A DNA stretch of 57,994 bases from Streptomyces sp. cf386 (GCF_900103585.1 NZ_FNHV01000027.1:43375-101368); one strand, 5' to 3'. Positions 44,467-54,064 are shown, numbered from the stretch's first letter. A program made the numbers and translations. Notes: generated by a model not told the origin, from the letters alone.

Positions 44467-47379
44467 GTGCGCCGTCGTTCCCCGCTGAGCAGATCGCCAG
44501 GCCGGCACCACTTGCTCGGCCTCGCCATGATCGCCACCACTGCGCTGTCCGCAGGTCACGCGCCGTCCGCCGACGCCGTACCATCCGCGTCCGCGGCGAC
44601 CTCTACGACCTCGACGACCACAACAGGCGTCCACAAGGCGGCCCTTGACGCCCTGAACTACTCGCCGGCCTCCCGCACCCTCAAGCCGACAGCCGTCCAC
44701 CGAACGTCGGGCAGCGTCGCGAACCCGCAGAACGTCCTCAGCGGGCAGCCGACGCGACTCTCCGGCGCCCAGTCGGCCATCACCCTCGACTTCGGCAAGG
44801 AAGTCGGCGGATTGACAACGTTGTCCTTCGGGGCTGTGAGCGGCAGCGGCCAGCGGGTCGGTCTGGCATTCAGTGAGTCGTCCCTGTACGTGGGCACCAA
44901 CAGCGACCGGAGCAGCGGCCGCGACGGCGAGGACGGGGCGCTCTACGCCACTGCCTCCGCCGACGGCACCTACACGATGCCCACCGCAAGACAGCGTGGC
45001 GGCTTCCGCTATCTCACCGTCTTCCTCGACAGCTCGGGCTGGGTGGACCTCAAGGGTGTCAGCCTCGAGTTCACCGCCGCTCCGGGGAAGGCCAACCCGG
45101 CCGATTACGCCAACTACTTCCACTCCAGCGACGACCTGCTGAACCGCATCTGGTACGCGGGGGCGTACACCGTGCAGCTCAACACGATCGCCTCCGACCA
45201 GGGCCGCGCCTGGCCCCCGCCGGCCACGGAGTGGGACAACAGCGCCACCGTGGGCGTGGGCGAGTCCGTCCTGGTCGACGGGGCCAAGCGCGACCGCACG
45301 GTGTGGCCCGGCGACCTGGGCATCGCCGTACCCACGCAGTACGCGTATTCCAACGACCTCACCTCGACCCGCAACGCGCTGACCACGATGTACAACGTGC
45401 AGTCGGCGGAGGGTGAAATCCCCTGGTCGGGCCCGCCGTTCAACCTCACCGGCTCGGACACCTACCACACCTGGACTCTGCTGGGGACGTCGACGTACTA
45501 CACCTACTCGGCCGACCGGGCGTGGCTGGACTCCGAATGGGCCGACTACAAGCGCGGGATGGCCTTCATCATCAACAAGATCGGCGGCAACAACCTGCTC
45601 AATGTGACCCGCACCCAGGACTGGGCCCGGGTCGGCCAGGGCGGCGAGAACATCTCCGCCAACGCGCTGCTGTACGCCGCGCTCAAGGGCGGCGCCACCC
45701 TGGCCACGGTGAAGGGCGACAGCGCGCTCGCCGCGAGCTGGGCCGACAAGGCGGCCGCCCTCAAGTCCGCGGCCAACTCCCGTCTGTGGGACGCCTCGAA
45801 GGGCATGTACAAGGACAACCCGACCAGCGGCCTGTACCCGCAGGACGGCAACTCGCTCGCGGTCTGGTACGGACTCACGGACTCCACGGCCAAGGCGCGC
45901 AGTATCGTCAGCCGGCTCGCGGACCGGTGGGGCATCTACGGCCCCATCACACCCGAGTGGGGCGGCAACGTCTCGCCGTTCGCCGGCGGAATGGAGCTCA
46001 ACGCCCACTTCGCCGCCAACAACGACCACACCGCCCTGGCGCAGATCCGCCGCACCTGGGGCCACATGCTGAACAGCGACATCGGTACCAAGAGCACCTT
46101 CTGGGAGGGCATCAAGGCCGACGGCGGCCACGCCTACGGGGGCTCGTTCATGAGCCTGGCCCATGGCTGGTCCACCGCGCCCACCTCCACCCTCACCTTC
46201 GACGTGCTCGGTACGGCACCGGAGTCGGCGACCGGCGCGTACCGCTTCGTCCCGCACCCCGGCGACCTGACCAGTGCCGAGGGCCGCATCACCATGCCCC
46301 AGGGCGCGGTCAACGCCTCCTGGTCGCGCGATCGGGCCGCCGGCACCTACTCGGCGCACCTCACCAGCCCGTCCGGCACCACCGGCCGGATCGGCGTCCC
46401 GAAGTTCGGCGGCGGCGACATCTCGGTGTCCGTGAACGGCAAGGTCGTCTGGAGCAACGGAACCTTCACGCCCACCTCGGGAATCACCGGCGCGAGCCAG
46501 GACGACACCTACGTCTACCTCACCGGCGTCGCCCCGGGCAGCTACACCGTGAACGCCACCGGACTGGGAAATCCGCCGCCACCCGCCGAGCCCGGTACCG
46601 GCGCGCTGCGGGCGGGCTTCACCCGGTGCGCCGGCGAAGGCGGTACCTGCTCCTTCAGCGGCACCCGCGCGGTGGCCTACGGGGCGGGCTCGTACCGGTA
46701 CAAGACGGCGACCGGGAGCACCGCCTGCACCAACGCCTCCTTCGGCGGCGACCCTGCGGACAACCTCGTCAAGTCCTGCTACGTCGCCGACGCGGGCGGC
46801 CCGCCCGGGTACACCGTCTGCGCGGCCGAGGGCGGTACCTGCGCCGTGCCCGGCTACAACCGTGACGTCGCCTACGGTGCCAACGGCAACTTCGCGCACC
46901 AGGTCACAGGCGGCTCGGTCGCCTGCACCAACGCCCACTTCGGCGATCCCATCGACGGAGTGGCCAAGTCCTGCTATCTGCCGCCCGACGGAGGTCCGCC
47001 CGGCGGCTGGACCAAGTGCGCGCCGCAGAACGGTACTTGCCCGGCCGTCGCGGGACAGCCGGTGATGTACGGCGCCTTCGGAGCGTTCACCACGCTCAAG
47101 GCCACCGGCGACACCCCGTGCACCGACGCCGCGTTCGGCGATCCGATCCCCGGCGAGTCGAAGAGCTGCTACACCGCCGCCGGCGGCCCGCCCGGCTATG
47201 CCTCGGCATGCTCGGACGAGGACGGGACGTGCGCCTTCAGCGGGCAGCAGACCGTTGCCTACGGCGCACGGGGCAGCTTCGTGTACAGGTCGTTCACCGG
47301 CGGCACCGGTTGCACGACGGCGGCGTTCGGCACCGATCCGCTGCCCGGGGTGCGGAAGGGCTGCTACCGCACCTCCTGA
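44467..47379 (+). CDS. Secreted GH78-like alpha-L-rhamnosidase with four C-terminal Cys modules
   Basis: A 970-residue secreted enzyme. GTG 44467 follows GGGAGG at 44456-44461; the frame extends to GTG 44428 but with no ribosome site. Signal: HHLLGLAMIATTALSAGHA. The catalytic part resembles GH78 rhamnosidases: DQGRAWPPPATEWDNSA, DGAKRDRTVWPGDLGI, TLLGTSTYYTYSADRAWL, and HGWSTAPTSTLTFDVLG before a beta-sandwich. After a Pro-rich linker (GNPPPPAEPGTG) come four tandem modules of about 60 residues. Each has Cys in GGTC or GTC, a VAYGA or VMYGA strand, a TACT/VACT/TPCT/TGCT Cys, and a final SCY or GCY. They are probably carbohydrate-binding. Confidence 0.88.
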   Translation: MRRRSPLSRSPGRHHLLGLAMIATTALSAGHAPSADAVPSASAATSTTSTTTTGVHKAALDALNYSPASRTLKPTAVHRTSGSVANPQNVLSGQPTRLSGAQSAITLDFGKEVGGLTTLSFGAVSGSGQRVGLAFSESSLYVGTNSDRSSGRDGEDGALYATASADGTYTMPTARQRGGFRYLTVFLDSSGWVDLKGVSLEFTAAPGKANPADYANYFHSSDDLLNRIWYAGAYTVQLNTIASDQGRAWPPPATEWDNSATVGVGESVLVDGAKRDRTVWPGDLGIAVPTQYAYSNDLTSTRNALTTMYNVQSAEGEIPWSGPPFNLTGSDTYHTWTLLGTSTYYTYSADRAWLDSEWADYKRGMAFIINKIGGNNLLNVTRTQDWARVGQGGENISANALLYAALKGGATLATVKGDSALAASWADKAAALKSAANSRLWDASKGMYKDNPTSGLYPQDGNSLAVWYGLTDSTAKARSIVSRLADRWGIYGPITPEWGGNVSPFAGGMELNAHFAANNDHTALAQIRRTWGHMLNSDIGTKSTFWEGIKADGGHAYGGSFMSLAHGWSTAPTSTLTFDVLGTAPESATGAYRFVPHPGDLTSAEGRITMPQGAVNASWSRDRAAGTYSAHLTSPSGTTGRIGVPKFGGGDISVSVNGKVVWSNGTFTPTSGITGASQDDTYVYLTGVAPGSYTVNATGLGNPPPPAEPGTGALRAGFTRCAGEGGTCSFSGTRAVAYGAGSYRYKTATGSTACTNASFGGDPADNLVKSCYVADAGGPPGYTVCAAEGGTCAVPGYNRDVAYGANGNFAHQVTGGSVACTNAHFGDPIDGVAKSCYLPPDGGPPGGWTKCAPQNGTCPAVAGQPVMYGAFGAFTTLKATGDTPCTDAAFGDPIPGESKSCYTAAGGPPGYASACSDEDGTCAFSGQQTVAYGARGSFVYRSFTGGTGCTTAAFGTDPLPGVRKGCYRTS

Positions 47380-47391
47380 GGAACGTGGGAA

Positions 47392-49326
47392 CTACTGGCC
47401 TTTGCCTTGTGCGGTCAGGGCGAAGGCCAGCAGTGCCGTCGTCGTGAAGTCCAGTGCGGGCTCCACGGTCTGCCAGGCGCCCACGTCGTCGACGTACCGC
47501 GAACCCTTGCCGTCGAAGTCGGTCCAGGCTCCTGACGGCGGGGCGGCCGTGCACTTCTTCATGGTCGGGAAGCCGTTCAACTCCTCCAGCTTCGAGGCGT
47601 CGTTCGGGCCGTTGACGACGGCGCCCCGCAGGATGGCGCCCTTCCCGTCGTTGCTGCCTCGGAGGTTGGCCAACTGGTGTTCCGGGCAGTGCGGGTAGAC
47701 CTCACCCGCACCGATCACGAAGCTGGTTCCCCAGGGGTTGGCGCCGAGGGCCCAGCCCCGCTGCCGGCCGGCGAAGGCTGCATAGTGAGTGTCTCCGGTG
47801 GCCTCGGCATAGAGGCGGGCGGTGGCCACCAACCCGAAGGTGTGTGGTACAGCGTCGAAGTCGTCGTAGACGGCGCCGGCTCCGAACGGGTCCTTCTTGG
47901 CACGGGCGACCCCGTCCTCCAGCTGGCGGCGCAGGTCGTCGTGCAGCTCTTCGGCCCCGATGCCGTTGGTCCGGGTGCCGTTCAGGACGGTGGCCAGGTC
48001 TGCGTGGGCCAGGGCGCTGACGTCCGCGACGCCAAGGGTGCCCTGGACGTCGGAGTCCAGATAGGCACTGGCCCATCCGGCCGCGGCGTCGGCCCAGTCA
48101 CCCTCCCGGTCGTCCCCGAGTTCCCGTGCGGCCAGGGCCAGTTCGGCGCCGCCGAACTCCATGTCGTCCTGCCAGGAGTCCTCGGGATAGAAGGCGTACG
48201 GGAACGCGGTGCGGAGCGGTTCGTCGGGGTCGGGCCCGGTGTCGGCCAGGTCGTAGACGGCGGCGGCCTTGTCCAGCCAGTCCTGGGCCTCCTCCGGGTC
48301 CGTGTCGGCCGCGCGCTGTGCGGCGAGGGCGAAGACCGCGGCCACCCGGCCCGCCAGGTTGGGGCTGATCGCCTCGCCCGGGTCGGCCGCGCGGAACACC
48401 GGCCGGTGCTTGATCATGTAGTCCGGGTCACCGGGGGACACATCGAGGCGGTCGTCGGCCTCGGGAAGCCGCCACACGTCGTGATCCGTCCGTACGGCGT
48501 CGTTTCCCACGCCGATGCCGACCTGGGCGTAGAGGGTCTCGCGGTCCTCGTCCCACATCTTGTCCAGCCAGTCCAGCCCGTGCGTGGCCTCGGCGGACAG
48601 TTCCTCCATGCCCGGCAGGTCGCGCTGGGCGAGCAGGAGTTCGGCGACCGAGTAGGAGGTGGTGCCGGTGAACTTGAGGAAGTCCCCCGCGTCGAACCAG
48701 CCTCCCGAGACGTCGACCTGGTCACCGGTCGGCGTCAGCTGCTCGTCGAGCAACTCGTTGCCCTCCTCGTCGTATTCCGGGTCGGCGTAGACCGTTGCGT
48801 CCTCGTCGGCCAGATGGGAAGGCCCGTGCTGCAAGGCGCCGGGAAGCACGTCGGCTCCGTCGCGCTGTGCCTGCAGGAAGCGGATGTTGTCCCGGACGAG
48901 CGGGGTCATCAGCTCGCCGGCGTCGGCGATCCGGAAGGCAGGAGAGCGGCCGGCCGCGGTCCCGGTGAGGACGATGCGGTACGTGCCGGGGGTGTTCAGC
49001 GCCGTGAGGTCGGCGGTGCGCACCGAGGGGTACTTGGCGTTCCAGCGGCCGGTGGTGGCCCCGAGTCTCCCCGCCGAGACCACCTTGTTCTTGGCGTCGA
49101 CGACCTGGAAGCGCGCTCCCGCGAGTGCCGCCGGGGACCCCATGACGTAGGCCTGCTTCGCCTCGCCGCGTACATAGCCGACCTGGTCGACCCGGATGGC
49201 CACCTTGGTGGAGGCAGAAGCAGTGTCACCGCTGTAAGGCAGGCCGTGCAGGCACACGGCGAGGAGCAGGGCGCCAAGGCCCGCGGCGACGCCGACCATC
49301 AGTCGGGGTTTGCGCAGAGAGTTCAT
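47392..49326 (-). CDS. GH9-family secreted glycoside hydrolase (endoglucanase-like)
   Basis: A 644-residue secreted protein with signal MVGVAAGLGALLLAVCLHGLP. An N-terminal Ig-like CelD_N domain (about 42-133: VAIRVDQVGYVRGEAKQAYVMG, GTYRIVLTG) precedes the GH9 catalytic barrel. The base/nucleophile aspartates are D212 and D215 in GGWFDAGDFLKF. The C-terminal part has GANPWGTSFVIGAGEVYPHCPEHQ and the acid Glu in WQTVEPALDFT. It overlaps the histidine kinase stop by four bases (ATGA), so enzyme and two-component system are one operon. The substrate may be a beta-glucan. Confidence 0.92.
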   Translation of the reverse strand: MNSLRKPRLMVGVAAGLGALLLAVCLHGLPYSGDTASASTKVAIRVDQVGYVRGEAKQAYVMGSPAALAGARFQVVDAKNKVVSAGRLGATTGRWNAKYPSVRTADLTALNTPGTYRIVLTGTAAGRSPAFRIADAGELMTPLVRDNIRFLQAQRDGADVLPGALQHGPSHLADEDATVYADPEYDEEGNELLDEQLTPTGDQVDVSGGWFDAGDFLKFTGTTSYSVAELLLAQRDLPGMEELSAEATHGLDWLDKMWDEDRETLYAQVGIGVGNDAVRTDHDVWRLPEADDRLDVSPGDPDYMIKHRPVFRAADPGEAISPNLAGRVAAVFALAAQRAADTDPEEAQDWLDKAAAVYDLADTGPDPDEPLRTAFPYAFYPEDSWQDDMEFGGAELALAARELGDDREGDWADAAAGWASAYLDSDVQGTLGVADVSALAHADLATVLNGTRTNGIGAEELHDDLRRQLEDGVARAKKDPFGAGAVYDDFDAVPHTFGLVATARLYAEATGDTHYAAFAGRQRGWALGANPWGTSFVIGAGEVYPHCPEHQLANLRGSNDGKGAILRGAVVNGPNDASKLEELNGFPTMKKCTAAPPSGAWTDFDGKGSRYVDDVGAWQTVEPALDFTTTALLAFALTAQGKGQ

Positions 49327-50633
49327 GCGCCCACGGTGCCGGAGCCTTCATGAGATGAGGATGAGGACGCAGCGTAGGCCGGGTCCGTCGGCAGCCTGAG
49401 CTCGGCGATCAAGCCACCTCCGGGAGCGTCCGTCAGATGCACGGTTCCGTGATGCAGCTCGGCGACCCAGCGGACGATGGCGAGCCCCGTGCCCGTCCCC
49501 AAGGCGGTTGCGGGTCCCCCGGTTACACCCCGGGCGAAGACTCGCTCCCGGTCCGCGGGCGACACACCCGCTCCATGGTCACGGACCATGACGAGTCCGG
49601 GTGTGACGGTGACCTCCACCGGCGACCCGGCCGGGCTCCCATGGCGCTGAGCGTTCTCCACCAGGTTCCGTACCGCCTGGGCCAGCAGGTCCGGGTCCCC
49701 GGGCACCACCACCGGCTCGGAGCGCACCGTGACGCGTCCGTGGTCCGGCAGTTCCTCGACCGTTGTCTCCACCAGCTGGTCGAGGCGCAGCGGCACCAGC
49801 TCGGCCCGCTGTGCACCGGCCTCCATGCGGGCCCTGGCCAGCAGCCCGGTGACCAGTCGGCTCAGCCGGTCCACCAGCCGTAGGGCCTCGTCGGAGGAAC
49901 CACCCCGCTCCACCACGAGCCGCAACGTCGCCAGCGGCGTACGCAGCTCGTGCGCCGCTTCGGCCAGGAACTGCTCCTGCTGCCCCAGCCCGCGCAGGGC
50001 GGGACGCATGGCCCGGCCGGACAGCAGGTGACCGACGGCCGTCGCGCAGCAGACCAGAGCCGTGCAGCCGAGCGCCAGCCAGCGCACGAGGACTTCCTGA
50101 TCGCGTTCGCTGCGCGCCAGCTCCGTGCCGGCCAGCACGGCCGCACCGATCCGATCGTCGTCCCAGACCGGAGCCGCCGCCCACCTCAGCCGCCCGCCGT
50201 TCGAGGAAGGGGCGCTGAGCAGTACGGTGTCCTGTTCGTCCAGGACTTTTCGCCAGACCTGGTCGAGCCGGTCCTGACCGGGCAGCGCCGAGCGCGCGGG
50301 AACGACGTTCCGAACCGACGGCGACTCCCCCGGCGCCGCCTGCAGGACGGCCAACACCTGTGCGCCCTGCGCGAGTTCGTCCTCACGCAGCGGCTCCAGG
50401 TGCAGCACCCCCGCGTCGAACCAGACCGCCCGCGAAAGGCCGACGGCGCGGCTGCCGGCCTCGTGGTCGAGGCTGGAGCGGCGGGATTCGGCGTCGATGC
50501 GGATGGCGACTGTGGCGAGTACGACGAGGCAGGCGGCGGTCGTCGAGGCGAACAGGAGTGTCATCAACCGGCGGGTACGTCGCAGCCGGGCCACGGCGGG
50601 CGAAAGGGAGGACGCCGCGTCCCGGCGGATCAC
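49323..50633 (-). CDS. Sensor histidine kinase of GH9 operon
   Basis: A 436-residue membrane histidine kinase. The first helix (LMTLLFASTTAACLVVLATVAIRI) and a second (WLALGCTALVCCATAVGHLL) bracket an extracytoplasmic sensor of about 130 residues. A HisKA domain with H228 (AEAAHELRTPL) follows, then HATPase motifs NLVENAQRHG, DHGAGVSP and GTGTGLAIV. GTG 50633 overlaps the response regulator stop (GTGA), and its own stop overlaps the GH9 start (ATGA). The overlaps indicate a fixed three-gene operon. Confidence 0.93.
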   Translation of the reverse strand: MIRRDAASSLSPAVARLRRTRRLMTLLFASTTAACLVVLATVAIRIDAESRRSSLDHEAGSRAVGLSRAVWFDAGVLHLEPLREDELAQGAQVLAVLQAAPGESPSVRNVVPARSALPGQDRLDQVWRKVLDEQDTVLLSAPSSNGGRLRWAAAPVWDDDRIGAAVLAGTELARSERDQEVLVRWLALGCTALVCCATAVGHLLSGRAMRPALRGLGQQEQFLAEAAHELRTPLATLRLVVERGGSSDEALRLVDRLSRLVTGLLARARMEAGAQRAELVPLRLDQLVETTVEELPDHGRVTVRSEPVVVPGDPDLLAQAVRNLVENAQRHGSPAGSPVEVTVTPGLVMVRDHGAGVSPADRERVFARGVTGGPATALGTGTGLAIVRWVAELHHGTVHLTDAPGGGLIAELRLPTDPAYAASSSSSHEGSGTVGA

Positions 50634-51322
50634 GCCTGAGCCTCGGCGGCCGGCCCTTGACCGGCTTCGCCCAGCCGGTAGCCCACGCCGCGCACTGTGC
50701 CGATCGGATCGGGTGGCCCGAGCCGCCGGCGCAGCTGGCCGATCAGGACGTCCACGACGTTGGACATCGGCTCGCTCGCTTCGTCCCAGCAGCTCTCGAT
50801 CAGCTCGGTGCGCGTCACCACCTCGTCCGCGCGCAGCATCAGCACCTCCAGCACCGCGAACTCCTTGGCCGACAGGCTGAGGAGCACTCCGGCCCTGGAC
50901 ACGCGGCGCCGTGGCAGATCGACCTCCAGGTCACCCGCCCGCAGCACCGGCAGTCGCGTGGGCTGCTCCCTGCGGCACAACGCACGTACTCGTACGACCA
51001 GTTCGGCGAAGGCGAAGGGCTTGACCAGGTAGTCGTCCGCCCCGTGCTCGAATCCGGCCACCCGGTCGCTCACCGCGTCCAGCGCCGTCAGCAGCAGAAA
51101 GGGCAGCGTCGATCCCCTCCGCCGGTGTCCGGCGAGCAGCGTCAGTGAGTCGCCGTCCGGAACCGAGCGGTCGGCCACGACACAGGCGTAGTCGTTGACG
51201 GAGAGCTTGAGATCCGCTTCGGTCAGAGTCCGAGCGAGGTCCACCGCGAACCCCGCACCACGCAGCTGAGCAGCGACGACGGGCCCCAGTTCGGGGTCGT
51301 CCTCCAAGACCAATACGCGCAT
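50630..51322 (-). CDS. OmpR-family response regulator of GH9 operon
   Basis: A 230-residue response regulator. The receiver has acidic pocket LVLEDDPELG, likely phospho-acceptor D51 (VVADRSVPDGD), and LVKPFAF. The OmpR-type winged helix is at the C-terminus (SAKEFAVLEVLMLRADEVVTRTELIESCWD, NVVDVLIGQLRRRLG, TVRGVGYRLG). ATG 51322 is the natural start. The open frame continues upstream to 51607 but the extension is not regulator-like. It is the first gene of the RR-HK-GH9 operon and probably regulates it. Confidence 0.95.
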   Translation of the reverse strand: MRVLVLEDDPELGPVVAAQLRGAGFAVDLARTLTEADLKLSVNDYACVVADRSVPDGDSLTLLAGHRRRGSTLPFLLLTALDAVSDRVAGFEHGADDYLVKPFAFAELVVRVRALCRREQPTRLPVLRAGDLEVDLPRRRVSRAGVLLSLSAKEFAVLEVLMLRADEVVTRTELIESCWDEASEPMSNVVDVLIGQLRRRLGPPDPIGTVRGVGYRLGEAGQGPAAEAQA

Positions 51323-51564
51323 GGCCCGGAGCTTAGACGGTGTGGGCGGGGGGCCGGGTGATCCACAGGGCCACGGTGCCGTGCACCGCACGTGGCCGGT
51401 GCCAGAGCTATGTGGTCTGGCACCGGTCAAGAGCGCCTCGTCCGATGGCGCGTGCCGGGTCTTCTTGGAGCAGCGACCCCACGTCGCAGCACCCCGCTGT
51501 TTTGGTGCCGCATCAGGCGACGTTCGCGCGCTTGTGATGTGACGCGCCGGGCGGGACTCAAGAA
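51323..51564. other. Non-coding region upstream of response regulator
   Basis: No gene seen. It must contain the promoter of the minus-strand RR-HK-GH9 operon; I cannot point to a clear consensus. Confidence 0.4.
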
Positions 51565-51870
51565 GGCAGTGCCTGTTCGGCCCAGATCGTCTTGCCCGCT
51601 TGGCCATAGCGGCTGCCCCAGCGCGTCGTGACCTGGGCGACCAGGAATAGGCCGCGACCCCCCTTCATCGCTCCAGCGCGCCCGCCGCAGACGGGGTTGT
51701 GTGTTGCTGATGTCAGTGACCTCGCAGATGAGCGCCCCGTCGCGGATCAACCGCACTCCGACGGGGTCGCCGGCGTAGCGGATGGCATTGGTGACCAGCT
51801 CGCTGATCACGAGCTCGGTGGTGAAGCCAGGTCGTCGAGTACCGTTCGGATCCTGCAGGGAGGGACGATG
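51565..51870 (-). pseudogene. SpoIIE-associated HATPase (anti-sigma type) remnant
   Basis: The minus strand reads FTTELVISELVTNAIRYAGDPVGVRLIRDGALICEVTDISNTQPRLRRA. After a single extra G in a six-G run (near 51661) it continues as GGRGLFLVAQVTTRWGSRYGQAGKTIWAEQALPS and a stop. This is the C-terminal HATPase of the SpoIIE-HATPase proteins of Streptomyces. The N-terminus is missing. Confidence 0.75.
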
Positions 51871-51901
51871 ACCATCTCACTCACGCGACCATCGGCAGGC
51901 T

Positions 51902-52240
51902 CTACCAGGTTCCTTCGGTAAGGCGCCAGTCGCCCATGACGCTGCGCCGTAGCCGGCGGACCTCGATCCAACGTTCGTCGACGGCAGCGAACGCGCGACT
52001 CGCCTGCTCCCCCGCGCTGTGGGCCCGTCGGGCTGCCAAGTGCGTGGCATGCGCACCATCTGGAGCCCAGGGAACTATGTAGTAGTGCCGCATCAGCCTG
52101 CCGGTGGCAGTCCGGAAACGGAAGCCCACCAGCCACTGCTCGTCACCCGCAGACGGAGGGCAGTCCGAGCCAGGACAGTGCGGGGAGTTCATGGGTTCCC
52201 TGCAATAGGCGGGATCCGAACGTGTGGTCTGGGTTTCCAT
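51902..52240 (-). CDS. Conserved hypothetical, Cys-rich N-terminus
   Basis: A 112-residue protein from ATG 52240 (alternative ATG 52192). It contains CREPMNSPHCPGSDCPPSAGDEQWLVGF, then FRTATGRLMRHYYIVPWAPDGAHATHLAARRAH, GEQASRAFAAVDERWIEVRR and DWRLTEGTW. The CPxxDC-like front could bind metal. I do not recognise a family; similar small proteins are common in Streptomyces arms. Confidence 0.5.
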   Translation of the reverse strand: METQTTRSDPAYCREPMNSPHCPGSDCPPSAGDEQWLVGFRFRTATGRLMRHYYIVPWAPDGAHATHLAARRAHSAGEQASRAFAAVDERWIEVRRLRRSVMGDWRLTEGTW

Positions 52241-52576
52241 GGAGGTGCCCACTCTCGGAGCTGGCTGATCTGTACGGATGGTTCGTCGGGCTGGCTGAGC
52301 GCTTGTCGAAAGACCGCGCCCACCGCCGATAACCCCGAGTCTCCCCAGATGCCTGACGGGCAGGAAGGCCTGGGATTTCCTGGGAGAAGCAGTCCCAGGC
52401 AGCAGATGCCGCCGCTCCACCCGGCAGGCGCCATCAGGAGGCGTCCAGATGGTGGACCGCGGCCGCCGACCAGAACGGTAAGTGCTTGCCGCATGAGGGC
52501 TGTTGCCGAGTGATCTCACTGGTGTCTGCCTGCCCCTGCCCGGGCCAGGCTTCCTGCACCTTCGGGGGACAGAGCC

Positions 52577-52651
52577 GGGAGCCCCGACCGGACGGGGGGA
52601 CCGGCCGGGGCGGATTGGGAGCCCCGACCGGACGGGGGGACCGGCCGGGGC
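52577..52651. repeat. Tandem duplication of a hairpin, 40-bp period
   Basis: A 35-base unit (52577-52611) is repeated exactly at 52617-52651. Each unit folds as GCCCCGaCCGG, loop, CCGGcCGGGGC, an 11-bp stem with one mismatch. Possibly a double terminator. Confidence 0.85.
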
Positions 52652-52799
52652 AGTCTGCGGTCACGAGGCTTCGTCCTCAGTGATCACCCGAACTATAGAT
52701 CGCGGCAATTCACTTCAGCGTGGGTGCTCTACACCCAGGAAGAACTGTTCCCCTCTCACGGCTGTCGCGCTCGTTCTGTGACGGCCAAGGTCTCACCAG

Positions 52800-53560
52800 C
52801 GAGCAGGTCACACGGATCGGCGGAGGCTCGACGCCGTAACCGGGCGCCGTGCTGAGTTTTGGGCGCCTCCACGGCTGGCTCGGCGAGCGCGGCGGCATTC
52901 TTCACCTTGCGGTTCTTCAGCAGGTGCCGATTCGCCTGGCACCGCTGCGGCGGATCGCGGCCGGCGTCTCGTGGCCGGTCAGCAGGACGACCGGGCCCTT
53001 CTTGTGAGGTTCAGCACGCGCTCCAACGCGGGGAAGAACTCCAGCAGTTGAGACCGCAGCCGATTGGCCTGCCGAGTGCGGTCGTTGACCAAGTCAAGGC
53101 GGCGGGCGGTCAGGGTCCGCAGGTCGACGGCTATCTCGTCGCCGGGCTGTAGCGAACCGAGGTCCTGGCGCATGCGTGCCTGATCGGCGATGACGAACAC
53201 GTCCTTGTCGTCTGTCTTGCCCTGGCCACTGCCGGCGGGCCACGCCTGATGCATGGCAAGGCCGGTGATGTAGACCATCGGCTGCCCGTGGCTGAGCAGG
53301 AGGCCGATGAGCAGGGCGGCGCCACCGTGGTCGATGTCCACCGCCCACAAGGTGTCCCAGGAGAGCGAGTCCAGCTGCGATCAGTTCCAGCAGGGCCGGT
53401 TCGTCGTTGAAGGCGCGGCGTGGCAGGAGATGTTCCGCTCGTCGACCACCAGGGGACGGATTCTCGAACACTTCGCCCGCCTCGACGCCGCACGCGCCCT
53501 CTCACAGCAGTGGTGTCGGCCTCCGGCCTCGCCATCACCTCGCCTTCCCTGCCGCGGCCC
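52800..53560 (-). mobile_element. IS110-family transposase remnant
   Basis: The minus strand reads, over two or three frames, NDEPALLELIAAGLALLGHLVGGG, then WAVDIDHGGAALLIGLLLSHGQPMVYITGLAMHQA, GKTDDKDVFVIADQARMRQDLGSLQPGDEIAVDLRTLTARRLDLVNDRTRQANRLRSQLLEFFPALERVLNL. It continues after another frame change as KKGPVVLLTGHETPAAIRRSGARRI and LKNRKVKNAAALAEPAVEAP. This is the DEDD domain of IS110 transposases; the C-terminal domain is missing. Confidence 0.8.
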
Positions 53561-53592
53561 GAGATGACGCGTCCGGATCAGGAACAGGGCTC

Positions 53593-54015
53593 TTACTCGC
53601 TGGGGGTGGTAGGCAGCACGCCTCGCTCAGTGAAGACCTTCTTTGCCACGAAGGTGGCGTTGAGGGCCTTGGGCATGCCGCAGTAAACGGCGGCGTGTAG
53701 GAGCGCCTCGACAATCTCCGCAGGCTGCAGGCCGACATTGAGGGCTGCGTTGATGTGGACATAGAGCTGCGGCTCGCAGCCGCCCAGGGCCGTCAGCATG
53801 CCCAGGGTGACCAGCTGGCGGTCCCTCGGGGCCAGTTGGGGGCGGCTGTACATCTCGCCGAAGGCCCAGGCAACCACCTGGTGTCCCAGCTCGGGGGAGA
53901 TATCGGCCAGCGAGTCGATGACCTTCTGTCCGCTCTCGCCGTCGATGCTCGACAGTACGGCCATGCCGTGGTCGAAACGCTCCTGCCGGTCCTTCGCGCT
54001 GTCCTGGGTGCTCAT
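53593..54015 (-). CDS. Carboxymuconolactone decarboxylase family protein
   Basis: A 140-residue protein of the carboxymuconolactone decarboxylase/AhpD fold. Family regions: PELGHQVVAWAFGEMYSRPQLAPRDRQLVTLGMLTALGGCEPQLYVHINAALNVGLQPAEIVEALLHAAVYCGMPKALNA. ATG 54015 follows GGAGGAAGAGG. It lacks the CxxC pair, so it is not a thiol peroxidase; the GMLTALGG and HINAALNVG motifs match the decarboxylase-like branch. Spacing to the upstream ALDH (98 bp with a strong hairpin) suggests partial co-transcription. Confidence 0.9.
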   Translation of the reverse strand: MSTQDSAKDRQERFDHGMAVLSSIDGESGQKVIDSLADISPELGHQVVAWAFGEMYSRPQLAPRDRQLVTLGMLTALGGCEPQLYVHINAALNVGLQPAEIVEALLHAAVYCGMPKALNATFVAKKVFTERGVLPTTPSE

Positions 54016-54064
54016 GGTTCCTCTTCCTCCGCCCGTCCGGCTCCGTGCGTTGATGTGCGGGTTG

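Noticed and set aside
44419..46938. An 839-codon minus-strand frame opposite the GH78-like gene
   Set aside because: Antisense shadow; Gly/Val/Arg-rich with no domain and no ribosome site, while the plus strand is a secreted enzyme.
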